DNA of 41,397 nucleotides, taken from Candidatus Acidianus copahuensis. Its GTDB lineage: Archaea > Thermoproteota > Thermoprotei_A > Sulfolobales > Sulfolobaceae. A program made the position numbers and the translations under genes. Under the pieces are notes generated by a model that worked only from the letters and a program-made list of their open reading frames with translations, made no database searches and was not told the DNA's origin. The stretch lies in contig NZ_JFZT01000068.1 in the NCBI RefSeq assembly GCF_000632495.1, forward strand, positions 1 through 41,397, written 5' to 3'. Of the stretch, positions 34,137-41,397 are shown piece by piece; positions within the stretch are counted from its first letter, which is position 1, and the number at the start of each line of letters is the position of its first letter.

Positions 34137-37049
34137 TCAAGAAGTAGATGATATCACATTCATTAATCCCTGAATGATCCTGGCCCTCTCCCCAAAGTAC
34201 TCCTTTAGCTCCCCCTTACCTACTTTGTAGTTAGGATTTGTAAACTTATTCATCATAACCCTGAGCTTCTGAGAGAAATCATTAGGACTAACATCATAGC
34301 CAACCCTTTTCTTTACCTCCAATACTACATCCACCACCTCAACATCCTTCACCTTTCCTAAAAGCTTCTTAACCTTACTGTCTACGTTGTAACCAAACAC
34401 CTTTTTGACGTCTTGGTCTAAAATGATATCTATAAGTTTATCCCTTAAGGACTTAACATCATTTACCACTTCAGTCTCTTCCATTGCCTTCGGTATGTCG
34501 TAGTACGTTAGCCCAAAATACTCATTTCCGTTAACATCAGCCCTGAAGTTGCGTTCCTCTGATGCAGTAGTTATCTTATCTAATACAACTGTATCCTTAC
34601 TTAACGTTACCCTTACATCCTTGAGCAATATGGTAGCGTAGTTGAAGAGCTTAAAAGCTAGATCGATAGCCTTTTCCCTAGCCTTCTTGTAATTTACACC
34701 ATGAAATATTGGAGAGATGTTAAGATAGACAGTCTTGAAGACCTCGTCGACTTTAACCCCTTCTAAGTATTCCCTTAGCTTCTCAAACTCAAGTGGTTCA
34801 TTAAACATCTTAAAACCTCCTACCCTCATCTTCTCTAAAACGCCAACGGGAAAAGACTCCCAGATCTTTAAGATGTTCTTAAAGTAACTGTAGTTTACTA
34901 GATCAGTCCTGATCCCATACTTTAGTCTGAGCGCAGTTATGAGGAATGCCATACCCTCATCGATATACTCAGGGTCCCCAACCTCGTAGGCATAGGCGTA
35001 AGTATATCCCCTATAACCGTAGTCTTTGGGAAACACATCACAGTTTAGTTCAATCTTAGAATAAGCGTAATCGTCATAGTCTTTATTTGGGCAAATCCTC
35101 TTCCTCGATTCAACAAACCAAACGACGCCACTGGGGAGTTCATTAAACTCAACATAACCCTCGCCCTCAAATATCATATTAGTGTATACCTTAGACCAAA
35201 CCTTGCCTAGCTCTAAATCAAGCTCAAAGTTTGGCGGAAAATTACATTCCTCGCTAAAATTCTCCCTATTCCATTCCTTTATCTTACTCTCATACTTCTC
35301 TAAGGCGTCGTAAAAGCATCTACTGTATATGTTATCCGGATCCTTTTCAACAACCTCATATACCGTTCTCGTGCCATACCTATACCTAAAGATACTTTTA
35401 ACAACAGCATTATTTCCCTTATCAATTGAACCAGGTTGATAATTCTCTATCATATCCTTTAGACCGATCTTATCAGAGCTGATCAGTTTATTGTCTTTAT
35501 CGTAATATTTTACATCAACTTTTGAAGTTGTAATACTGTAGAACTTCAGCTTATCCAATACTTTCTCATCCTTTATCCTCCCCGTATCGTCTATAATGCC
35601 AACTCTCCTCAATAGGGACTCTTCATCCTCCTTAAGTCCCTCCTTCAGGTAAACCTTCTTTATAAGGCTTAAGTACACCTTAACGTATAAACTATCAACG
35701 TTAAAGATCACAGCCTCAGGCTTAATATTGCTCCAAACCCTCAACGACTCTATACCCTGAATTAACCTAGGGTCAAGCCCCATAGGCAGTATAACGCTCT
35801 CGACGAAGTCAATGTCAAGGCTCCTTCCCTTTCTTCCCTCCCTCTGTAAGAAGTCCTTTACGAGCTTGGGGATCCCTAAATGGATAACCCTCTTCGCGAT
35901 ACCGATATCAATACCCTGCTGAAGGGTTCTAACTGTGAAGACTATGTTTGTCTTACCTTCCCTTAAATTCTTCTCAATCCAAAACCTCTCCTTTTTCTTA
36001 ACCTTAGAGTGGTGTGAAGGAATACCCAAAGGCCTGGCGTAGCTATCGCACTCGTTTATTCCCCTAGAAAAAACTATAGTTACTTCCCCCTTGCATCCCT
36101 TATAGGCCTTTAATATCTCCTCAATATCAGGCTTCTTTAAATCAAAGATATCCCCAAGTTCAGCCCTAAGTTTGGATGAATTAGAGGCTAAAAGGTTATA
36201 ATATAGTCCAATTACTTTATCCTTAAATTCGTCATAACTTCCAATGCCGTACTTACTCTCTATGATATTCCTAAATTCATTGTAGACCTCCCTAAGCTTA
36301 TCTTCTTTCCCAATAACGATATAAATCCTAGTCTCAGGCTTAAACCCAGCACCCCCTACAATCTCAGCATTCTGCAGAAATTCTTTGAGGTCTTCAGGGT
36401 TAGATAAGGTACCGCTGATTATCACAAACTGCACCTTCGGGAAGAGAAGTTTAAGCGTGGAGATGAGGAGGGTAATGCTATGGCTTTCATAGAAGTCTAC
36501 TTCGTCAAGGACTATTAGGCTAACTCCTAGGAAGCGCTTACCCTTCTTTATCTCAGTTAGGAGCATTTCAGGATTGGTCAATATTACCTTAGCCCTATCT
36601 AATGAACCTAAGACGTTTTTATTAGAGTTTGTATCGCCATCATACCTTACAACATCGCCATACACTATTTCACCCTCTTCATTAACATCATAACCAAGGC
36701 ATTTTAGGTACTTGGCTATCCTGTGAGCCTGGTCGTTAGCCAAGGCCTTAGTTGGATATATTGCTAGCGCTCTTATTTCCCTTTCCTTCAAGACATGAGT
36801 TAGCCAAGCCTCAGTCTTACCGCTACCCATAGAGGCATTGATTATAACGCTCTTACCTTGAGAAAGGAAATTGATCACTTGATACTGGTGGTTGTAGAGC
36901 TTCTTGTTTAAGAGACCATCGCAATCGCATTCAGCTCCTAGCAGATCCTTAAAGGTTATACTCAGAGTGTTAGGATATATGCCAGGCTCTTTATAAACGG
37001 TATAAGCGTAACCCAAACCCTTAAGGATTTTATCAGATGAACAAGACAT
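34137..37049 (-). CDS. Large SF2 DEAD/DEAH-box helicase
   Basis: A 970-residue SF2 helicase with an N-terminal extension, motif I ASMGSGKTEAW (Lys and Thr at about 79-80), motif Ia YPTKALANDQ, motif II DEVD at 182-185, motif III ISGTLSN, and motif VI LQREGRKGR near 415. A roughly 500-residue C-terminal part with no recognised domain follows. The core resembles YprA/MrfA-type and Hrq1-like helicases. I start it at the ATG at 37049, 28 bases after TATATAAAA. The longer TTG frame (37091) begins upstream of that TATA box. A promoter element shared with cas10 suggests a defence-related role. Confidence 0.8.
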   Translation of the reverse strand: MSCSSDKILKGLGYAYTVYKEPGIYPNTLSITFKDLLGAECDCDGLLNKKLYNHQYQVINFLSQGKSVIINASMGSGKTEAWLTHVLKEREIRALAIYPTKALANDQAHRIAKYLKCLGYDVNEEGEIVYGDVVRYDGDTNSNKNVLGSLDRAKVILTNPEMLLTEIKKGKRFLGVSLIVLDEVDFYESHSITLLISTLKLLFPKVQFVIISGTLSNPEDLKEFLQNAEIVGGAGFKPETRIYIVIGKEDKLREVYNEFRNIIESKYGIGSYDEFKDKVIGLYYNLLASNSSKLRAELGDIFDLKKPDIEEILKAYKGCKGEVTIVFSRGINECDSYARPLGIPSHHSKVKKKERFWIEKNLREGKTNIVFTVRTLQQGIDIGIAKRVIHLGIPKLVKDFLQREGRKGRSLDIDFVESVILPMGLDPRLIQGIESLRVWSNIKPEAVIFNVDSLYVKVYLSLIKKVYLKEGLKEDEESLLRRVGIIDDTGRIKDEKVLDKLKFYSITTSKVDVKYYDKDNKLISSDKIGLKDMIENYQPGSIDKGNNAVVKSIFRYRYGTRTVYEVVEKDPDNIYSRCFYDALEKYESKIKEWNRENFSEECNFPPNFELDLELGKVWSKVYTNMIFEGEGYVEFNELPSGVVWFVESRKRICPNKDYDDYAYSKIELNCDVFPKDYGYRGYTYAYAYEVGDPEYIDEGMAFLITALRLKYGIRTDLVNYSYFKNILKIWESFPVGVLEKMRVGGFKMFNEPLEFEKLREYLEGVKVDEVFKTVYLNISPIFHGVNYKKAREKAIDLAFKLFNYATILLKDVRVTLSKDTVVLDKITTASEERNFRADVNGNEYFGLTYYDIPKAMEETEVVNDVKSLRDKLIDIILDQDVKKVFGYNVDSKVKKLLGKVKDVEVVDVVLEVKKRVGYDVSPNDFSQKLRVMMNKFTNPNYKVGKGELKEYFGERARIIQGLMNVISSTS

Positions 37050-37064
37050 AGTATACGAATCTCC

Positions 37065-37083
37065 GCTCACATTTTTATATATT
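37065..37083 (-). promoter_or_regulatory. Helicase promoter with the element shared with cas10
   Basis: On the - strand the TATA box AATATATAAAAAT (37083-37071) runs into AATGTGAGC (37073-37065), identical to one arm of the inverted repeat in the cas10 promoter and likewise immediately downstream of TATA. Here only one arm is present, 16-24 bases before the ATG at 37049. Confidence 0.55.
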
Positions 37084-37091
37084 GAGCCCAA

Positions 37092-37745
37092 GGTTCAGTT
37101 AGGACGTCAAGATCTGGCCTTTCACAAACTAAAAGAAGAAGTAATTATTTTTAAATAGATATAAACTCTCCTTATATTTTAAAACCGTTTTTCGCTTCGA
37201 CTATTCATTGTGTCGTTAGTACCTTTACTTCATAGTTATAGTTCTTATCTCATTAACCTATCTCTTCCCCAGCTATCAAGTATATGAAATTCATTAGGAC
37301 TTTATCTCTGAATGTGATTGTTTCCCCTTGATCATAATTTACAGAGAAAAGAGATAAAATTGCACAATTCGAAAGTTCTCCCCCTAGATTTAAAGCTTTG
37401 CTAACATCGTGGAAGTCTGTATTCTACTTACCTTGTATCCCATTAACTAAACTAGAGATATCAGCCTCTACATTTTTATTGGATGAAGTTCTTAAACGGT
37501 GTCTATTTTACTTCACCTATATGTTCAACTACTTCTTTCCAGCTTTTCATCTTTAGATCTTTAGTGTAAAAGTAAGCGTAATAAACGGTAAAACGGTCTT
37601 AATTAATCCAGCAGATAATGTTATGTGAAACATTTGCGTAGACCTGTATACAGACGGTACTATTAACTACTGATAATATCCTAATAACCACGTTAATTAC
37701 GACCCAGCTGAACAGTTTCATATTAAAAAAACACTTGAGGGATTT
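37092..37745. other. Intergenic region with a stop-riddled + strand remnant
   Basis: From 37565 to about 37740 one + strand frame reads VKVSVINGKTVLINPADNVM, stop, NICVDLYTDGTINY, two stops, YPNNHVNYDPAEQFHI. The frame stays constant and the residues look like protein, so this is probably a gene inactivated by point mutations. I do not know which. Elsewhere in the stretch I see nothing supported. Confidence 0.4.
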
Positions 37746-40226
37746 TCATTCGTAGTTATCGTATATATAGTCGTAGAGTTGTAACACATTATTGTCCAAT
37801 TCTCCCCTTCTCACTTTATCCTCTACCGTCTCTCTAAACGAGAATATAGCATCCATTACTTTCGATCTAGTTTCGGGATCTAGGGGTGAAAGTAAGAATA
37901 ATATTTTTCCATTATGCTGTATATACCTTGGGAACGTTAGTAACCTCATGAGGATTTCCATAATAACTGGGGCCATTTCCCTGTCAAATCTTGGGGCTTG
38001 TCTAACAATTTCATCTTCAACTTGCTTTGGGTCGGCATTAATAATTTTAGCTATTTTTTCAGATGCTTCTCTAGGAGACATCTCTCTGAAGGGACCGGAT
38101 CCGTATGCCTTAGCGATTATTGTGTAAACTTCATCTAAAACCTTTTTATTTTGCGATTTGCTAAACATTTCAATCAACCTGGTGGACTCTCTCACATCAA
38201 AATCCTTGTAGAACTCATTTGTCCACCTATAATGTAATTTCCATAAGTCCTCGAATAAATCCCTCACATTTTCTCCTTTACTAACTTTTATGAGATTTTC
38301 TGCGGGAATTACTCCATCTTTAGTTAGTGAGGATCCCTTTAGATATCCGTCCTTAGTCACTACGCCATTTTTATTGATTAAACTCCATAACCACGATGTA
38401 AATATCCTATAGGTTGCCAAATCGTTCATAAACCTCTGTTTTAATTCATAGTCGTCGATGGCCGCAGCCAAATTTCCGTTGAGCAATTGAAAGCCATAGT
38501 TAGCTGCCATATAGAACGCGTGTTGCACATGTTCTGGGGTTATTTCCCCATCTGGGACATCGTAAAGCGCGTGCCATAAATCCTTCCCTCCCCATAGTTC
38601 TTTACTCGTAAACAATTTTTCTGGGGTATCGATCATTTCCCTTGTAATTATCCAAGGGGTAATTTTCCCGTTTTCGTCTAATAGCCCTAATCTCTGGAAT
38701 AACGACCTTTCTTGAGGGGTTAATCCACTATTTACCTTGGGTATCTGTTCGCTCCCTACTGTCTCATACTCAACTGGTCTACTAATCGTTTTTTGTAATT
38801 CCTCTAAACTCACCCTTAAAGGCTCATTTCCAGAACTTACGTACTCTCTCTCTTTAGTTGCAACCCAGCTTTGCCTGAATAAGTCGTAAAGTTTACCCTT
38901 AACTTTCCCGTTCAATATATCATCAAGCGTTACTTTCCTTTCAACCTTTTGATCTGCAAAGAAGATTAAGCCTATTAACCTTTCCCTAAGCTTATCTATT
39001 TTTATTCCTCTTAAAGCTCTCTGGTTATACTTAAATCTTCCAAAGGGGTCTGTCTGGGAATAGAGCATTACCGCTGCCATACCTCCTACTGGTGCAGCGT
39101 CAGCTTCACCGTCCTTTGACCCTGCCAATAGCATCATTAGAGCATTGTACTTTTGATACGCCATCATATTCGGCGAAGTCATAGTTATGTTTTGAGGGTC
39201 TGGAAGGACTTTTTCGTGAAGCCACATTTCAATTAAACTACCTAGGTAGTCCCATCTTCCATTATTAGATTTTATCAACCTCTCTCTCCATATCCATAGA
39301 ATGACTGGTAGATATCTCCCCGCATTAACTTCTTCGTAAAGCATCGCTATCTTTATGGTTCCGATTTGCAATCCTAATTTTTCTTCAATTTTCCTCAATA
39401 TTTTTTCTATAACGAGCGCTTCCTCCGGGAATTCAGTTTTTGGAACGTAAAAATATACTCCGGATCCAGCATTTTTTAGGTTCTCGTAATTGTTAAGCGT
39501 ATAAATGATTGCGGATACTATAATTGCGGGGACTGGTTTGTCATTTAACGTTATTTCTTGGTCGAAGATATGTAACCCTGGGAGTCTATGAAATATTGCG
39601 GGCCATTTATTTCTAGGCTTCCCTATCCTATATTCCTTACCCTTTTCGTAATAGGGGTCAGGGAGATCTCCGGATAAAAAGTGTTTAACACCCTTCCTAG
39701 CCTCCCATACATCAGCGTATCTCTTACCAGACTTAAAGGGAATATACCACGCTGCTGAGGCATCTTCCTCATCTTCCATTGCAGAAACCACGTCTGCATT
39801 TACTTGATTGAATGCCCTACTTAACGGGTACCATGGGCCAGTAATTTCTAGTCCCGCATTTTTAATGGGGTGGGCATCATCTGGTATTCTTACTTTCTCG
39901 TTTAATCTCCACCTTAAACCGCTATTTCTACCGAGGAAGTTATCGATCATCCCTTGGACTATTTCTTTAAATGTTAACTTATTTCCATCGGCATCTAAAA
40001 ACTGTTCATCCCATGAAGGAAAAGCCCCCTTTACTGATACTGGTTCTTTTAAGTCCAACCATTTCCTCCTACTGTTTACAACCCTTTTTATCTCCTCGGT
40101 AAACTGCGTTGCAAGATCCTCAATTAGTCCCTCCACGATCACCCTTTTACCATTAACAATTTTTTCACCAAACAAATCTTTGTAATCCTTTAGAATGCTT
40201 TCCGGTATATGAAGCCCTGAAGGCAA
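37746..40226 (-). CDS. aceB: Malate synthase, archaeal large form
   Basis: Malate synthase condenses glyoxylate and acetyl-CoA to malate in the glyoxylate shunt. The 826-residue protein matches the Sulfolobus-type enzyme, longer than bacterial malate synthase A. Family landmarks are SGVYFYVPKTEFPEEALVIE, IGTIKIAMLYEEVNAGRYLP (the strand with conserved acidic residues), and AYQKYNALMMLLAG followed by DAAPVGGMAAVML, equivalent to the ..GAhAmGGMaA.. signature. The only usable start is a TTG at 40226, about 32 bases after CTTTAAAATT, and an in-frame TGA lies just upstream. It is monocistronic, with no isocitrate lyase in the window. Confidence 0.88.
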   Translation of the reverse strand: MPSGLHIPESILKDYKDLFGEKIVNGKRVIVEGLIEDLATQFTEEIKRVVNSRRKWLDLKEPVSVKGAFPSWDEQFLDADGNKLTFKEIVQGMIDNFLGRNSGLRWRLNEKVRIPDDAHPIKNAGLEITGPWYPLSRAFNQVNADVVSAMEDEEDASAAWYIPFKSGKRYADVWEARKGVKHFLSGDLPDPYYEKGKEYRIGKPRNKWPAIFHRLPGLHIFDQEITLNDKPVPAIIVSAIIYTLNNYENLKNAGSGVYFYVPKTEFPEEALVIEKILRKIEEKLGLQIGTIKIAMLYEEVNAGRYLPVILWIWRERLIKSNNGRWDYLGSLIEMWLHEKVLPDPQNITMTSPNMMAYQKYNALMMLLAGSKDGEADAAPVGGMAAVMLYSQTDPFGRFKYNQRALRGIKIDKLRERLIGLIFFADQKVERKVTLDDILNGKVKGKLYDLFRQSWVATKEREYVSSGNEPLRVSLEELQKTISRPVEYETVGSEQIPKVNSGLTPQERSLFQRLGLLDENGKITPWIITREMIDTPEKLFTSKELWGGKDLWHALYDVPDGEITPEHVQHAFYMAANYGFQLLNGNLAAAIDDYELKQRFMNDLATYRIFTSWLWSLINKNGVVTKDGYLKGSSLTKDGVIPAENLIKVSKGENVRDLFEDLWKLHYRWTNEFYKDFDVRESTRLIEMFSKSQNKKVLDEVYTIIAKAYGSGPFREMSPREASEKIAKIINADPKQVEDEIVRQAPRFDREMAPVIMEILMRLLTFPRYIQHNGKILFLLSPLDPETRSKVMDAIFSFRETVEDKVRRGELDNNVLQLYDYIYDNYE

Positions 40227-40950
40227 GGTGAGTCAACAAATTATTTAACAGAAAAATTTTAAAGCTTTCGAAAGGATCTTTGTCTAAATAAATTAAAAAT
40301 TTTTATTAATGCGAGACTTTATAATAAAATTTTTAAACTCCACTTTTAGCATCGACTTGAACTTAGACGGATCCTAACCTAGTTTGTTAATGCCGTTGCC
40401 AACAGTTTGGGTTTGATCGGGGCATTTTTACACATTTCATGATTTTTCCCTCTCAAAGGACTTGTGTTTAAAAAACAATATTAATTTGTCCCATGCGTGA
40501 TCAGTAGACTTAAGAAGGGACAAAAGACATAGGAACTAAAGTGTGAGGGTCCCCCCACATGCTGTGGCCTTTACAAGATTTTCAGAAGGATGTGGTTATC
40601 CCGGCAATGAGACGATCTTAATGACGAGTACTGACTCAGAGCGTGATGAGGCCCAAGGTCTTTAAGGAATGGCTATAAATGCTCTAAAGCCTAAACCCCT
40701 AAGGATAACATCTTGTCCCCTTAGTCATCTCGCTAAAGTATCTTTCCATGAATCTTCTTTAGCGTGTTTTGCAAAAAATTACTAATAAAATTTCCACGAA
40801 TTACATAGGGGTATTACCCGGATATTAACCTTATATAGTACTTGTCGTGCTAATCTAGTTCCTTTGTAACCATACCATATTCATCAGATTCTAAATGATT
40901 TTTATGACAATTTAATAAAATATTTATACTTTGCCAACAAACGTATTTTC
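40227..40950. other. Intergenic region holding the second TnpB remnant
   Basis: The left 100 bases contain the malate synthase promoter. A GC-richer patch at 40500-40710 is the TnpB remnant listed separately. From 40900 the sequence is AT-rich with the TATA-like ATTTATACTTT (about 40921) ahead of the dehydrogenase start. I see no other gene or RNA. Confidence 0.5.
40520..40702 (+). pseudogene. Decayed 3' end of an IS200/IS605 TnpB gene (copy 2)
   Basis: From 40634 the frame reads TQSVMRPKVFKEWL, stop, ML, stop, SLNP and TAA at 40700-40702, matching the QSVMRPK...KSLNP tail I associate with Sulfolobales TnpB. The DNA is similar to copy 1 at 19990-20151 over several blocks, including CTCAGAGCGTGATGAGGCCC and AAAGCC-AAACCC. 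The TnpB core and upstream part are missing. This region would also carry the omega RNA scaffold in an active element. Confidence 0.5.
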
Positions 40951-41397
40951 ATGAAGGCAGCAGTCCTTTACCAGTTTAAATCTCCTTTTAAGATTGAAGA
41001 TGTTAGATCAAATCCCATGCCTGGCTTTGTAAAAGTCAATGTCAAAGTAGTTGGTGTTTGTGGTAGAGATGTGGTAATTTGGAAGGGCGGTTTTAAGAAT
41101 TTCAAGCTACCAGCAATTTTAGGCCACGAAATTTTCGGTTTCTATAATGATAAGCCAGTAGCAGTATATAGTGGTATTTTTTGTGGAAATTGCGAGTTTT
41201 GCAAGCAAGGTAAGGAAAATCTGTGCGATAGTTACTCAATGATAGGTGAAAATACGCCGGGCGGATATGCGGAAGAAGTTTATGCTCCTGAAAGAAATTT
41301 AATTGAGTTGCCTGATAAAAATTTTGAAAAATATGCCTCAGCATCAGAACCAGTAGCTACCATAATTCATGCATCAAATTTGGCTCAGATCAAGAAA
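40951..41397 (+). CDS. Zinc-dependent alcohol dehydrogenase-type (MDR) protein, truncated by the window
   Basis: The N-terminal 149 residues of a medium-chain dehydrogenase/reductase are present. It begins MKAAVLYQFKSPFKIEDV and has catalytic zinc ligands Cys37 (GVCGRD) and the ILGHE motif. The structural zinc loop CGNCEFCKQGKENLC carries four cysteines, and GGYAEEVYAP follows. The nucleotide-binding domain lies beyond the window, so the substrate (alcohol, sugar or other) cannot be judged. The TATA-like ATTTATACTTT about 30 bases before the ATG suggests a leaderless transcript. Confidence 0.88.
   Translation, partial: MKAAVLYQFKSPFKIEDVRSNPMPGFVKVNVKVVGVCGRDVVIWKGGFKNFKLPAILGHEIFGFYNDKPVAVYSGIFCGNCEFCKQGKENLCDSYSMIGENTPGGYAEEVYAPERNLIELPDKNFEKYASASEPVATIIHASNLAQIKK

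Noticed and set aside
37050..37091. TTG start extending the helicase by 14 residues
   Set aside because: The extension contains the TATA box TATATAAAA, and the ATG at 37049 is at the right distance from it.
37792..40185. + strand ORFs at 37792-38127 and 39808-40185
   Set aside because: Antisense to malate synthase, with no independent coding evidence.
41102..41344. 80-codon - strand ORF
   Set aside because: Antisense to the zinc-dependent dehydrogenase, which has full zinc-binding motifs.

Overview
The window looks like a chromosomal segment of a thermoacidophilic crenarchaeon of the order Sulfolobales. The evidence is the low GC content, short TATA-box-to-start distances with many leaderless starts, a type I-A CRISPR-Cas system of Sulfolobus type (csa1, csa5, csa2/cas7, csa4/cas8a2, split cas3), DUF973 and DUF998 membrane proteins, the large archaeal malate synthase, and decayed insertion sequences typical of these genomes. 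The species cannot be named from the sequence alone.

Left part (1-12.4 kb, + strand): a type I-A CRISPR-Cas locus. The adaptation genes are csa1, cas1, cas2 and cas4. cas1 carries an in-frame TAA at codon 70 and is separated from cas2 by about 1 kb of non-coding, remnant-like DNA. A CARF-HEPN gene (csx1) follows. Next comes a tightly overlapping interference operon: csa5, cas7, cas5, cas8a2, cas3' helicase, cas3'' HD nuclease. I see no cas6, no csa3 regulator and no intact CRISPR array. There is only a pair of 22-bp near-identical repeats 64 bp apart just before csa1.

Middle (12.4-24.6 kb): scattered single genes (DUF973 protein, macro-domain protein, TenA, FAH-family hydrolase, zinc-ribbon membrane protein, DUF998 protein, two unknown small proteins, an AAA+ ATPase with a striking palindrome at its promoter) separated by gene remnants. 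The remnants include a TnpB 3' end, a frameshifted cyanase, a fragment of an NCS1-type permease and a degraded transposase.

Right-centre (24.6-37.1 kb): a complete type III-D effector operon on the - strand. Its order is cas10 with HD and GGDD motifs, a RAMP, csx10, a small subunit, two Csm3-like RAMPs, another RAMP, and an unrecognised 134-residue protein. The last gene encodes a HEPN RNase-like protein and carries an in-frame stop plus two compensating frameshifts. A ring nuclease of the Crn1/APE2256 family (+ strand) faces the operon tail to tail, so cyclic oligoadenylate production (Cas10), response (Csx1, perhaps the broken HEPN gene) and degradation (Crn1) are all encoded in the window. 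Upstream lies a 970-residue SF2 helicase. Its promoter shares a 9-bp element, placed just downstream of the TATA box, with the inverted repeat that covers the cas10 start. This suggests common regulation and is the observation I rate highest.

Right end (37.7-41.4 kb): malate synthase (glyoxylate shunt) on the - strand, a second TnpB 3' remnant, and the start of a zinc-dependent alcohol dehydrogenase-type gene that runs off the window.
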